The notes under the pieces were generated by a model. That model was not told the DNA's origin and searched no databases. It was given only the letters and a program-made list of their open reading frames with translations. A stretch of DNA of 64,000 nt from NCBI RefSeq assembly GCF_011045115.1, contig NZ_JAAKZG010000002.1, forward strand, positions 558,001-622,000. The letters are read 5' to 3'. Position numbers and translations under genes: made by a program. Shown here in pieces: positions 16,447 to 25,443 of this stretch (positions within the stretch are counted from its first letter, which is position 1; every line of letters starts with the position of its first letter). This DNA comes from Mesorhizobium zhangyense (GTDB lineage Bacteria; Pseudomonadota; Alphaproteobacteria; Rhizobiales; Rhizobiaceae).

Positions 16447-16558
16447 TTTTCAGTCCCCAAGTCGATAGTGACCTATGGTCAATATCCCGCCCATATGCTG
16501 CTAAACATATTTCGCGGGACGTTGGAAACCCTATTTCTCGAAACGGAACGAAATTCCG

Positions 16559-16580
16559 GAAATTCATACCGGTGAATTTC
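16559..16580. repeat. Inverted repeat upstream of the recombinase gene
   Basis: Perfect 8-bp arms gaaattca (16559-16566) and tgaatttc (16573-16580) around taccgg. It lies about 113 bp before the recombinase ATG and downstream of porin 1. It may be an operator or a recombination half-site pair. Confidence 0.4.
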
Positions 16581-16659
16581 TCCGATCCTTACGTCAACCC
16601 CTTGCGATAGTGCAGTTGTCTCCCCTGTCTTCCGGCCGCCCGCCAACGCTTCATTTCAA

Positions 16660-16696
16660 GAAAAAAACGGCCCGGGACCGAAAGACCCCAGGCCGT
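16660..16696 (-). terminator. Intrinsic terminator of porin 1
   Basis: On the minus strand a GC-rich stem (arms acggcc...ggccgt, 16667-16696, extended by ccc/ggg after one mismatch) is followed by a run of seven T (A's at 16660-16666 on the plus strand). It lies 25 bp beyond the porin stop. Confidence 0.85.
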
Positions 16697-16721
16697 CTAC
16701 TAGGTTTTTAAACCAGTCGCA

Positions 16722-17807
16722 TTAGAAGTTGCGCTGGAAGCGGATCATGCCGCCGAAGCCGTCGCCGAGCTTCGTGCCGTTGTAGCTGTGCCAGGAATTC
16801 CAGGCGATTTCCGGGGTGATCTTGAAGCCCGGAACGAGCTCGTAAGCCACGTTGGCAACGATCGCGGTATCCTTGTTGTCGGCATAAGAAGCCTGCAGAT
16901 TAAGGGTAGCCTTTTCGTTCAGCTTGGCCGACGCACCGCCCCAGACTGCCCACTTGCCACCCCAAGGCTTGTAGAAGTTCTGGCGCAGAGTAGCTGCGTC
17001 GTCAGTGCCGTAGCCGGCCATCACGAAGAGCGAGATGGTCTCGGTTGCGTTGACGTCCAAACGAACCTTGCCGGCCCATTCTTCATAGACCGAGTCGTAA
17101 CCGACGACGCCGGACACGCCACCCCAGCCCTGCGTGTAAGCAGCGCCGACGACCACATGCGGAACGTAGGAGTCGATCGTGTAGCCACCATTGCCTTCTT
17201 CGAGAGCTACAGCAGCCGAGAAGCCGTTGCTGCCCTTGTAGGTGTATGAAATCTGGTGCGTATCATAAGGACCAGACATGATGATGTCGTCCTCGATCAC
17301 GCCGCCGGCATAACCAACGAGCGTCGTGAACAGCGAATCGGTCTTACCGATGCGGAAGCCACCGAGTTCGATGTAGGCGTGGTTCATCTTGGCAACGGTG
17401 CCACCAGCAGTGGTGAAGCCGCCCGGAGCCGAGGTATCGTAGTCGAAGTTCAGGTGGAAATAGCCGCGCAGGGTGCCGAGTTCGGTTTCCGAACGGGCGT
17501 CGAGCTGCAGAGCAGCGCGGGCGCGCTTGTAGTAGGTGTCGTTGAAGCCGTCGCCCTGCTTGTCACGCACGTCGATCAGGCCGCCGTAGCCGCCTTCACC
17601 AGCGCGGATGTCGTAACGGACATAGCCGCCGACGCGCAGGCAGGTTTCGGTGCCCGGGATGTAATAGAAGCCGGCGCCGTAAACGTCGCAGACGCGGACA
17701 TATTCCATGGGTTCCGGCTCGGCGACGACGACAGCGTCGGCCGCGCGGGCACCGGATACTGCAGCGAGGGCCGCAGCGGAGCCGAGAAGCAGGCTCTTAA
17801 TGTTCAT
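16722..17807 (-). CDS. Omp2-type porin, copy 1
   Basis: 361-residue general porin of the rhizobial/Brucella Omp2 family. Signal peptide MNIKSLLLGSAAALAAVSG with cleavage after ARA, then the family's N-terminal block (VCDVYGAGFYYIPGTETCLR) and beta-strands ending in MIRFQRNF. ATG 17807 follows tggaggt. Two cysteines (VCDVY and ETCLR) can form a loop disulfide. Its first 67 codons and leader are identical to copy 2 in opposite orientation (17607-17824 versus 18465-18682). Surface-loop regions differ from copies 2 and 3 (for example FDYDTSAPGGFTTAGG). It forms a trimeric outer-membrane channel for small hydrophilic solutes. Confidence 0.9.
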   Translation of the reverse strand: MNIKSLLLGSAAALAAVSGARAADAVVVAEPEPMEYVRVCDVYGAGFYYIPGTETCLRVGGYVRYDIRAGEGGYGGLIDVRDKQGDGFNDTYYKRARAALQLDARSETELGTLRGYFHLNFDYDTSAPGGFTTAGGTVAKMNHAYIELGGFRIGKTDSLFTTLVGYAGGVIEDDIIMSGPYDTHQISYTYKGSNGFSAAVALEEGNGGYTIDSYVPHVVVGAAYTQGWGGVSGVVGYDSVYEEWAGKVRLDVNATETISLFVMAGYGTDDAATLRQNFYKPWGGKWAVWGGASAKLNEKATLNLQASYADNKDTAIVANVAYELVPGFKITPEIAWNSWHSYNGTKLGDGFGGMIRFQRNF

Positions 17808-17824
17808 TTTCTGACCTCCAGTCA
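17607..17824 (-). repeat. 218-bp inverted repeat, arm 1 (start of porin 1)
   Basis: Covers the leader and first 67 codons of porin 1. Read on the minus strand it matches 18465-18682 without a mismatch that I could find. The two arms enclose 640 bp with tRNA-Ser and both porin promoters. Confidence 0.85.
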
Positions 17825-17922
17825 GAATCGAAAAAGGAGGTCGAAAAAGAACGCTCACGCCGAAGCTTGAATCTTCTAATCAACTGAAAGGATTGGGGAA
17901 ATTTGAGAGCAGTGCTGAGCAC

Positions 17923-18013
17923 TGGCGGAGAGGATGGGATTCGAACCCACGAGAAGCTTTTGACCTCTACTCCCTTAGCAGGGGAGCGCCTTCGACCACT
18001 CGGCCACCTCTCC
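17923..18013 (-). tRNA. tRNA-Ser (GCT anticodon)
   Basis: Cloverleaf on the minus strand: acceptor GGAGAGG pairs with CCTCTCC, a long variable arm as in serine tRNAs, T-arm GTGGGTTCGAATCCCAT, and anticodon GCT (plus-strand agc at 17977-17979) in CTGCTAA. A CCA end appears encoded (17923-17925). Reads AGC/AGU codons. It sits between the divergent porins 1 and 2. Confidence 0.95.
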
Positions 18014-18464
18014 GTTGGGTCGCTGGATAAAGAAAAGGACGCGCGCACGCAATAAGGAGAGACGCTGTTTGATGAAATAAAGACCGGCAATCGGAAAACG
18101 GCCCGCCTTTATATATGCAAGAGACGGGTGATCAGCTTCGGCATGCCCCGTCGCGGTGTTTTGCGAATCGTGACGAAGCCTCGGCATGGCGTTTCCCTGG
18201 ATTCCCATGGTTCCCTGGCCTTCCACGGAGTTGAGAAGTTAATGAGACCTTTCCGTGGGGTATCAAATCGTGTCATTTGTGCCACAGCGTTACGGGATCA
18301 CACGCCAGGAGCTGTTGCAGGCATACGATCGTGGTTGAACGGCGGCGCACGGTGGGTAATGTCAGATTCGAGGAAGGGGCGAACGTTCGTGTCTTTTTCA
18401 GTATTGGGGATGGGGCAGGGAAGCTGTCCTTCAGCAAATAAAACCCAGACCCGTTTTTTAACTT
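18014..18464. other. Intergenic region between tRNA-Ser and porin 2
   Basis: About 450 bp. It must contain the tRNA promoter (minus strand) and the porin 2 promoter. Short open frames here overlap the tRNA or lack ribosome sites; no other structure is evident. Confidence 0.6.
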
Positions 18465-18682
18465 TGACTGGAGGTCAGAAAATGAACATTAAGAGCCTGC
18501 TTCTCGGCTCCGCTGCGGCCCTCGCTGCAGTATCCGGTGCCCGCGCGGCCGACGCTGTCGTCGTCGCCGAGCCGGAACCCATGGAATATGTCCGCGTCTG
18601 CGACGTTTACGGCGCCGGCTTCTATTACATCCCGGGCACCGAAACCTGCCTGCGCGTCGGCGGCTATGTCCGTTACGACATC
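18465..18682 (+). repeat. 218-bp inverted repeat, arm 2 (start of porin 2)
   Basis: Inverted partner of 17607-17824: leader, ribosome site and first 67 codons of porin 2. Identity ends abruptly, after the codon for Ile in VRYDI inside the gene and at tgac in the leader. Confidence 0.85.
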
Positions 18683-19582
18683 GGCATCGGTGAAGGCGGC
18701 TACGGCGGCCTGATCGATGTCAATGACAAGCTTGATGCGCTGAACGGCGAGACGAACTTCAACGACACCTACTACAAGCGTGCTCGCGCTGCGCTGCAGC
18801 TCGACGCCCGTTCGGAAACCGAACTCGGTACCCTGCGCGCCTACATGCACCTCAACTTCGATTGGGATAGCTTCATCGACGGCAACAACGACAGCAACGC
18901 TGGCGGTACGACGGCCAAGATGAACCACGCCTACATCGAACTCGGTGGCTTCCGCATCGGTAAGACCGATTCGCTCTTCACCACGATGACCAACTATGCC
19001 GGCGGCGTGATCGAAGACGATCTGAACGGCGGTTATGGTCCGTTCGACACCCACCAGATCGCTTACACCTACACCGGTGGCAACGGCTTCTCGGCTGGCG
19101 TGGCTCTCGAAGAAGGCACGGGCGACTACACGATCGACTCCTACGTTCCGCACGTGGTCGTCGGCGCTGCTTACACGCAGGGCTGGGGCGGCGTGTCCGG
19201 CGTCGTCGGTTACGACTCGGTCTATGAAGAATGGACCGGCAAGGCTCGCCTGGACATCAATGCGACCGACACCATCTCGCTCTTCATCATGGCTGGTTAC
19301 GGTTCGGACGACAACGTCACCCGCAGCTTCTACAAGACCTGGGGTGGTAGCTGGGCTGTCTGGGGCGGTGGTACTGTCAAGCTGAACGAGAAGGCTGCGT
19401 TCAACCTTCAGGCACAGTATGCCGACAACAAGGACGCTGCTGTAATCGCCAACGTGGCTTACGAGCTCGTTCCGGGCCTGAAGATCACGCCGGAAGTGGC
19501 CTGGAATTCCTGGCACGATGACGACGGCAACAAGCTTGGCGACGGCTTCGGCGGTTTCCTCCGCTTCCAGCGCAACTTCTAA
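18482..19582 (+). CDS. Omp2-type porin, copy 2
   Basis: 366 residues, same family and architecture as the inverted neighbour: signal peptide cleaved after ARA, Cys pair in the N-terminal block, strands through LRFQRNF. ATG 18482 follows tggaggtc. The differences from copy 1 cluster in loops (for example NDKLDALNGETNFNDTYY, DSFIDGNNDSNAGG and NGGYGPFDTHQ), and the second half is closer to copy 3 than to copy 1. Own terminator downstream. Confidence 0.9.
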   Translation: MNIKSLLLGSAAALAAVSGARAADAVVVAEPEPMEYVRVCDVYGAGFYYIPGTETCLRVGGYVRYDIGIGEGGYGGLIDVNDKLDALNGETNFNDTYYKRARAALQLDARSETELGTLRAYMHLNFDWDSFIDGNNDSNAGGTTAKMNHAYIELGGFRIGKTDSLFTTMTNYAGGVIEDDLNGGYGPFDTHQIAYTYTGGNGFSAGVALEEGTGDYTIDSYVPHVVVGAAYTQGWGGVSGVVGYDSVYEEWTGKARLDINATDTISLFIMAGYGSDDNVTRSFYKTWGGSWAVWGGGTVKLNEKAAFNLQAQYADNKDAAVIANVAYELVPGLKITPEVAWNSWHDDDGNKLGDGFGGFLRFQRNF

Positions 19583-19605
19583 TCGGCTCCAAAGCTGATT
19601 TGAGG

Positions 19606-19640
19606 AAAACCCGGCGGGCAACCGCCGGGTTTTCTTTTTG
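19606..19640 (+). terminator. Intrinsic terminator of porin 2
   Basis: Stem aaaacccggcgg / ccgccgggtttt (19606-19633) with GCAA loop followed by a T-rich tail. Confidence 0.9.
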
Positions 19641-19972
19641 TGGAACATCTTAAGTCGGATATCGAATCGCCGGCTGCTTCCATTGCGCAGTTGCCAGATG
19701 TTCGCTCGATGATGAAATTGCGGGCATTTGCCTGCATGCCGGGCTTCATCCGTTAACAGAAGATGAATCTCATCCCCGATTTTGTGTCTTTTCCATCACA
19801 GCGGCGAATCTCAATTCGCCTCCGCCAGCTAAAATCTTGAGTCGCAGTTGAATGCCGGACGAAGTTGCGCGAAAGCTGACTGCAACAGGCGTGTTATTCC
19901 TGTCGACTCCGTCCGGGTGGGCTCCCAACGAAACCCGGGCTGGACTTAATGATTTTGATTGGAGAGCGGAAA
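19641..19972. other. Upstream region of porin 3
   Basis: 332 bp without a credible gene. It should carry the porin 3 promoter and a leader ending in ttggagagcgga before the ATG. A weak palindrome (ccgggt/acccgg, around 19913-19938) is the only structure noticed. The leader is not the same as those of porins 1 and 2. Confidence 0.55.
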
Positions 19973-21061
19973 ATGAACATCAAGGGCCTTCTTCTCGGCT
20001 CCGCTGCAGCCCTCGCAGCAGTCTCTGGCGCCCGTGCGGCTGACGCTGTCGTCGTCGCCGAGCCGGAACCCATGGAATATGTCCGCGTCTGCGACGTTTA
20101 CGGCGCCGGCTTCTACTACATCCCGGGTACCGAGACCTGCCTGCGCGTCGGCGGCTATGTCCGTTACGACATCGGCATCGGCGAGGGCGGTTACGGCGGC
20201 CTCAACAACGTAAACGACAAGATGGGCGATGGCCTGAACGACACCTATTACAAGCGCGCCCGCGCCTCGTTGGAACTGGACGCCCGTTCGGAAACCGAAC
20301 TCGGCACCCTGCGCGCCTACTTCCAAGTTCATTTCAATTGGGACAATGGTGTCAACGACGCGAACGATAGCGTGGCTGGCGGCACCGATGTCGAAATGGA
20401 GCATGCCTATATCGAACTCGGCGGCTTCCGCATCGGTAAGACCGACTCGCTGTTCTCGACCTTCACCAACTACGGTGCGGACGTGATCGAGGACGATCTG
20501 AACGGCGGCTACGGTCCCTTCGACACCCACCAGATCGTCTACACCTACACCGGCACCAATGGCTTCTCGGCGGCGGTCGGCCTCGAAGAAGGCACGGACG
20601 ACTACACGATCGACTCCTACGTTCCGCACGTGGTCGTCGGCGCTGGCTACACCCAGGGCTGGGGCGGCATCACAGGCGTCGTCGGCTACGACTCGGTCTA
20701 TGAAGAATGGGCCGGCAAGGTTCGCCTGGACGTCAATGCAACTGATACCATCTCGCTCTTCATCATGGCTGGCTACGGCACTGACGACAATGTCACCCGC
20801 AGCTTCTACAAGACCTGGGGCGGCAACTGGGGTGTCTGGGGCGGCGGTTCAGCCAAGTTGAACGAGAAGGCTACCTTCAACCTGCAGGCACAGTATGCCG
20901 ACAACAAGGACGTGGCGATTGTCGCCAACGTGGCTTACGAGCTCGTTCCGGGCCTGAAGATCACCCCGGAAGTGGCCTGGAATTCCTGGCATGACGACGT
21001 CACCAAGGAAAAGCTCGGCGATGGCTTCGGTGGCTTCCTGCGCTTCCAGCGCAATTTCTGA
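19973..21061 (+). CDS. Omp2-type porin, copy 3
   Basis: 362 residues, signal peptide MNIKGLLLGSAAALAAVSG, cleavage after ARA. The N-terminal block is identical in protein to copies 1 and 2, but with scattered synonymous changes. Copy-specific loops are NNVNDKMGDGLNDTYY, NWDNGVNDANDSVAGGTD and DDVTKEKLGDG. Direct tandem neighbour of copy 2, with its own ribosome site and terminator, so the three porins are separate transcription units and could be expressed under different conditions. Confidence 0.9.
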   Translation: MNIKGLLLGSAAALAAVSGARAADAVVVAEPEPMEYVRVCDVYGAGFYYIPGTETCLRVGGYVRYDIGIGEGGYGGLNNVNDKMGDGLNDTYYKRARASLELDARSETELGTLRAYFQVHFNWDNGVNDANDSVAGGTDVEMEHAYIELGGFRIGKTDSLFSTFTNYGADVIEDDLNGGYGPFDTHQIVYTYTGTNGFSAAVGLEEGTDDYTIDSYVPHVVVGAGYTQGWGGITGVVGYDSVYEEWAGKVRLDVNATDTISLFIMAGYGTDDNVTRSFYKTWGGNWGVWGGGSAKLNEKATFNLQAQYADNKDVAIVANVAYELVPGLKITPEVAWNSWHDDVTKEKLGDGFGGFLRFQRNF

Positions 21062-21082
21062 TCGGCTTCAAAGCTGAACGCG

Positions 21083-21113
21083 AAAAACCCGGCGAGCAAT
21101 CGCCGGGTTTTTT
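21083..21113 (+). terminator. Intrinsic terminator of porin 3
   Basis: Stem aaaaacccggcga / tcgccgggttttt with GCAA loop and a following T. Almost the same hairpin as behind porin 2, consistent with duplication of the whole unit. Confidence 0.9.
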
Positions 21114-21161
21114 GTTGGATAAAAATATGTTGCAATAGCAATAGTTTACGTGTCCAGCGCA

Positions 21162-22052
21162 TTAAGCGCCGTGGTCTGCTTTCTCCAAAAACGTAGCGAT
21201 CTGCCTGGGCAGTTTGCCGGTCTCCAGCAGCGGTGCGTGGCCCTGGCCTTCGACGGTAATGGTTTTGATCGCAGGATGACGCGCAGCCATTTCCTTGAGC
21301 GTCTCTGCTGATAGAAGTTTTGAGTTCTCGCCGCGGATGGCGAGCATCGGCACGCTCTTCAGACCCTCGAATTGCGGCCAGAGAACCGGAAGCGGCACGC
21401 TGAGATCCATGCCGGTGACGGTCTTCAGCAATGCTGGGTCGAAATCCGCGACTGGTGCAGCGCCATTGATGCGATAGAGCGCGCCGACAAAGCGTTCCCA
21501 ATCCGTGTCGGTCAGCGCCGAAAAGGCCTGGCCATGCGTTGCGCGCTGGATGGCAATCGCATCAGCGAGGCTTTTCGGCTTCGGCGCGCGTTCGAGATAG
21601 GCGCGTATGTGCGCAAGGCCGGCACCTTCAAGGACCGGGCCGATATCGTTGAGAACGACCGCTTTCAAAACCGTCGGCCGCATCGCGGCTAATACATGGA
21701 TGATCAACCCGCCGCGGGACGTGCCAATGAAGGCACCGTGTTCGATGCCGAGTGCAACAAGTCCGGCAAGGATGTCGCCAGCCTCGACGGCGACGTTGTA
21801 GTTCTGCCAGTCCTTGTCATAAGCCGACTCACCGCGACCGCGGTAATCGAACGCTACAACTTTGCGTCGTGTTTTTGCCTTGCGTGAGAAAAACAGCGCC
21901 AGTTCATGGAAATCACGGGCGTTGCGCGTCAGGCCGGGAAGGCAGATCACCGGCGTCGATCCGGTGATGTCTTCGCCATAGATTCGAGCATGAAGCCGAA
22001 GCCCATCCGGCGCGGAATAGAAGAAGTCAGAAAAATCGGGAGAGGAATTCAA
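21162..22052 (-). CDS. Alpha/beta hydrolase
   Basis: About 296 residues. Canonical fold: CLPGLTRNARDF oxyanion region, FDYRGRGESAYDKDW, nucleophile elbow GTSRGGLI, and a C-terminal GQGHAPLLE with the catalytic histidine. No ATG lies at a suitable place; I chose TTG 22052 (protein begins NSSPDFSDFFYSAPDG), with a weak agg upstream. The frame is open further upstream, but that part overlaps the lytic transglycosylase gene and does not look coding. Substrate unknown; ester or lactone hydrolase is likely. Confidence 0.7.
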   Translation of the reverse strand: MNSSPDFSDFFYSAPDGLRLHARIYGEDITGSTPVICLPGLTRNARDFHELALFFSRKAKTRRKVVAFDYRGRGESAYDKDWQNYNVAVEAGDILAGLVALGIEHGAFIGTSRGGLIIHVLAAMRPTVLKAVVLNDIGPVLEGAGLAHIRAYLERAPKPKSLADAIAIQRATHGQAFSALTDTDWERFVGALYRINGAAPVADFDPALLKTVTGMDLSVPLPVLWPQFEGLKSVPMLAIRGENSKLLSAETLKEMAARHPAIKTITVEGQGHAPLLETGKLPRQIATFLEKADHGA

Positions 22053-22165
22053 TTGGCACCTGTCGGAAACACGCAGCGTGAGGGCCGCGCCGGCAGGATT
22101 ACCCGCCACGAGGCATGATGCAAGCCGTGCGCGGCGGGCAACTCTCAATCTACGCTTGTGCGAAG

Positions 22166-24199
22166 TCAGTCGCGTCCGTTCACCAGATCCGCGACAATGT
22201 CGAATTTGCCCGAGAGGCGCATCTTGTAGACCTGATAATTCTCCATCACGCGCTGGACGTAGCTGCGCGTTTCGGAGAAGGGGATGCGCTCGATCCAGTC
22301 GACGACGGTGTCCACATCCTTGCCGCGCGGATCGCCGTAGCGGGTAATCCAATCTTGAGCGCGGCGCGGGCCGGCATTGTAGCCGGCGAAGGTCAGCACA
22401 TAAGAGCCGTTGAAGCGGCCAAGCTGTTCGCCAAGGAATGCCGCGCCTAGTGCTGCGTTGTAACCGGCGTCCGTGGTCAGGCGCGCCTGCGAATAGGGCA
22501 GGCCGTTCTTTCTCGCCAAATCCTTGGCCGTGCCGGGCATCAATTGCAGCAGGCCGAGCGCGCCCACCCTTGAAACCGCCGCGACATTGAACTCGCTTTC
22601 CTGCCGGGCAATGGCATAGGCAAGCGCCTTGCCCGAGCCGGAAATATTTGCATTCGCCGGTATCACGCCGATCGGATGCGACAGCGCACCGATTTCGATG
22701 CCGCGTGCGGCGGCGATCTTGCCGACCTTCAGCGCGAGGAAATGGTTATCGCGCTTTTCCGCCATGACCGCGAGCAGCGCCAGTTCACCCGGGCTGGTCA
22801 ACTGACCGGCCAGATCGCGGTAGAGTGTGTCGGCTAGGCTTGCATAGCCGGCGTCTTCCAGCCGCTTGATGGCATTGACGGCTTCGCGCTGGGCAAAATC
22901 GCGCCGGTCGGCTGCGGTCGGCGAAGGATAGGCAATTTTGATTGCGCTTTGTCCGATGCGTTCGGCTGCAAGCTGACCGTAGAAGGTGGTGCCGTAGCCC
23001 GCCGCACGTTCGAAATAGGCTTTCGAGCTTCCTGGCCCGCCGGCTTCGGCAGCGCGGCCGAGCCAGTAATAGGCGCGCGACTTCGAAATCGATCCCTCAG
23101 CGAGCTCCGCGATGCGGGTAAAATGCTTTGCCGCCGTCTTGGCATCGTTCAGGCCGCGCAGGGCATACCAGCCGGCGTGGAACTCGGCATCGGCGGCATT
23201 GGTCGGGCTTTCCGCCGCATGCGCTGCGACGATGCGATAGGCGGTCTTCATGTCGCCCTTGTCGACGAGTTCGCGCGACAGAGACCGCCGTTCTATCCAC
23301 CAGGCGTCCGGATCGACGAGCGAAGCCCTGTCGGTGGGTGCCTTGAGCATCACGGCGGCGGCCTGCGCAAAATTTTCGCCGCGCCGCAGATATCGCGCCT
23401 GCGCAAACATGTAGCCGGCGGAGCGTTGCGCCGCAGGTACCGCGTCGAGCAGCTTTTGTGCGCCCTTGTCGCCCTTGATCACCGCGCTCCAGGCGTCGGT
23501 CAGCGCCTGCGCGCCGGCAAAACCCGCCACGCGCTTGGCCGAATTGACGCGTTCGGCGTAAAGCATGCGCTCCATGCGGAAGCGATGGTCCGCCGCCGGG
23601 ATGAGGCTGCCGAATTCGTTGATGATTGAGACTTCATCCTTGGCTTCGAGCTTCTCGACCCGCCAGAAAGGCGACAGGACCGAGCGAGCGGCATCGCGGT
23701 TTCCCAGTGCTACATAGGCTCGCGAAAGCAGAATGACGCCTTCGAGCGTTTGCGGCTGCGAGCCGCCAAAGGCGCGCACGACCGTTTGCGGGGCGGGGTT
23801 CTCGCGAAACAGCGCTTTTTCGCTGTTGCGGCGCAGGGCGGCCATGCCGGGCCAGCCAGGCAGCGCTTGTGCCGCCGCGGCAATATCGCCGCTCGGCACG
23901 AGATCGCCGCCGCGAAGTGCGATGGCCCAGGCGAGGATGTGCCGGTCGAGTGAGTTTTCCGCAAGGCTGTCGCGCACGGCGCGTGCACGGCCGACCTCCT
24001 GTGCCGACAGCGCATCAAGCCCACTCTTCAGGTTGGCGATGCTTCCCGCCGGCATGGAGCCGGCGTTCACGAAATTTCCCGGCTGCGCGGGAATCGCTGC
24101 GGTGGTCTGCGCGTCGACGCTCGCGCCGATCGCGAGAGCGGGCGTCAATGCGAAAATCGCGCCGATCAGCGCGAAACGGTGTTGCCTGTTGCCTGGCAT
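22166..24199 (-). CDS. Soluble lytic murein transglycosylase (Slt-type)
   Basis: 677 residues: signal peptide (RFALIGAIFALTPALAIGA), a long alpha-superhelical U/L domain of about 430 residues, then a C-terminal SLT domain. The catalytic glutamate is in IARQESEFNVAAVS, followed by GALGLLQLMPGTAKDLA and TFAGYNAGPRRAQDWI, the three conserved SLT motifs. It cleaves the MurNAc-GlcNAc bond in the periplasm with 1,6-anhydro product formation. Length and layout match Slt70-like enzymes. Next to dapA, another cell-wall gene, but transcribed away from it. Confidence 0.9.
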   Translation of the reverse strand: MPGNRQHRFALIGAIFALTPALAIGASVDAQTTAAIPAQPGNFVNAGSMPAGSIANLKSGLDALSAQEVGRARAVRDSLAENSLDRHILAWAIALRGGDLVPSGDIAAAAQALPGWPGMAALRRNSEKALFRENPAPQTVVRAFGGSQPQTLEGVILLSRAYVALGNRDAARSVLSPFWRVEKLEAKDEVSIINEFGSLIPAADHRFRMERMLYAERVNSAKRVAGFAGAQALTDAWSAVIKGDKGAQKLLDAVPAAQRSAGYMFAQARYLRRGENFAQAAAVMLKAPTDRASLVDPDAWWIERRSLSRELVDKGDMKTAYRIVAAHAAESPTNAADAEFHAGWYALRGLNDAKTAAKHFTRIAELAEGSISKSRAYYWLGRAAEAGGPGSSKAYFERAAGYGTTFYGQLAAERIGQSAIKIAYPSPTAADRRDFAQREAVNAIKRLEDAGYASLADTLYRDLAGQLTSPGELALLAVMAEKRDNHFLALKVGKIAAARGIEIGALSHPIGVIPANANISGSGKALAYAIARQESEFNVAAVSRVGALGLLQLMPGTAKDLARKNGLPYSQARLTTDAGYNAALGAAFLGEQLGRFNGSYVLTFAGYNAGPRRAQDWITRYGDPRGKDVDTVVDWIERIPFSETRSYVQRVMENYQVYKMRLSGKFDIVADLVNGRD

Positions 24200-24445
24200 G
24201 CTCTTTTTCTATTCCCTGTCCATACAGGATACAAATGGGGTCGGGTTACAAAAAGCCTAGTCGCCGGTGGTGAAGGGCGGGTTAACGAAAGGTTATCGCA
24301 GCTCCTTGATTTGTCCGCTTTCTGCTTTGCTCGATCCTTGCCGCAAGCTGATGTCAAGACTATGGTGCCCGGCCTTGCTTTCGGTTAGAAAGCCGGCGTC
24401 AATCACACTATTGCGGAACCGGGTGGTTCCAGGGAGTAGAATGAA

Positions 24446-25327
24446 ATGCTGAGAGGCTCGCTTACCGCGCTCGTTACACCGTTCGAAAAGAGCGGGCGTT
24501 TCGACGAGAAAGCCTTTCGTGCATTCGTCGAATGGCAGATAGCCGAAGGCACGACCGGCCTCGTTCCGGTCGGCACCACGGGCGAGTCGCCCACACTTTC
24601 CCATGACGAGCATCGCCTGGTCGTGAAGGCCTGCGTCGAAGTCGCAAAGGGCAGGGTGCCGGTGGTTGCCGGTGCTGGTTCGAACAACACGGCGGAAGCC
24701 GTCGGACTGGTCGAGCACGCCGAGAAGGTTGGTGCGGATGCCGTTCTGGTGGTCACGCCCTATTACAACAGGCCGACCCAGCGCGGTCTCTATGCGCATT
24801 TCGCGGCGGTCGCCAAGTCGACCAGCCTGCCGATCATCATCTACAACATCCCACCGCGCTCGGTGATCGACATGACGCCGGAGACGATGGGACGGCTGGC
24901 CCACGACTTCAAGAACATCGTCGGCGTCAAGGATGCCACCGGCAAGGTCGAGCGGGTTTCCGAACAGCGCATCACCTGCGGAAAGGATTTCATCCAGCTT
25001 TCGGGCGAGGATGCTTCCGCCCTCGGCTTCAACGCGCATGGCGGTGTCGGCGCGATTTCGGTGACGTCCAATGTCGCGCCGCGGCTTTGCGCCGAATTCC
25101 AGGAAGCGACGCTCAATGGCGACAAGGAGCGTGCGATCGAGCTTCAGGACAGGCTGATGCCGCTGCATAAGGCGATCTTCCTTGAGCCCGGTGTTTCTGG
25201 CGCGAAATACGCGCTGTCGCGGCTGGGCAAGATGGAAAACGTGCTGCGTTCGCCGCTGATGACCGTCGAAGACTCGACCGCCGAAAAGATCGAAGCAGCC
25301 ATGAAGCACGCCGGATTGCTCAACTAA
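24446..25327 (+). CDS. dapA: 4-hydroxy-tetrahydrodipicolinate synthase
   Basis: 293 residues, standard length. It condenses pyruvate and aspartate semialdehyde in the lysine/diaminopimelate pathway. Landmarks: [10 protein letters not shown] start, [17 protein letters not shown], catalytic tyrosine in [10 protein letters not shown], Schiff-base lysine in IVGVKDATG, and [17 protein letters not shown] 24446 comes after gggagtagaatgaa. Single gene; smpB follows after 116 bp. Confidence 0.95.
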   Translation: MLRGSLTALVTPFEKSGRFDEKAFRAFVEWQIAEGTTGLVPVGTTGESPTLSHDEHRLVVKACVEVAKGRVPVVAGAGSNNTAEAVGLVEHAEKVGADAVLVVTPYYNRPTQRGLYAHFAAVAKSTSLPIIIYNIPPRSVIDMTPETMGRLAHDFKNIVGVKDATGKVERVSEQRITCGKDFIQLSGEDASALGFNAHGGVGAISVTSNVAPRLCAEFQEATLNGDKERAIELQDRLMPLHKAIFLEPGVSGAKYALSRLGKMENVLRSPLMTVEDSTAEKIEAAMKHAGLLN

Positions 25328-25388
25328 GCCATTAGAGCTCTTGCGGAATTTGGTTCGCAGGGCCATTTGAGTGCGTCCTTCGCGGCTT

Positions 25389-25418
25389 CCCTTCGACAAG
25401 CTCAGGGTCGCCTCGAAG
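25389..25418. repeat. REP-like palindromic repeat ('cttcgacaagctcagg' type)
   Basis: The sequence cttcgacaagctcaggg with flanking cttcga/tcgaag arms (25391-25418) is a dispersed intergenic repeat motif commonly met in alphaproteobacterial genomes. It lies between dapA and smpB. Confidence 0.5.
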
Positions 25419-25443
25419 AACCACCAGATAGCTATGTGATGCC

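Noticed and set aside
17923-18013. tRNA-Ser as the integration site of the nearby recombinase
   Set aside because: No second copy of the tRNA 3' end was found in the window, and a porin gene lies between tRNA and recombinase.
18128-18481. N-terminal extension of porin 2 by an upstream in-frame start
   Set aside because: The signal peptide begins at ATG 18482 behind tggaggtc; the same start is shared by all three porins.
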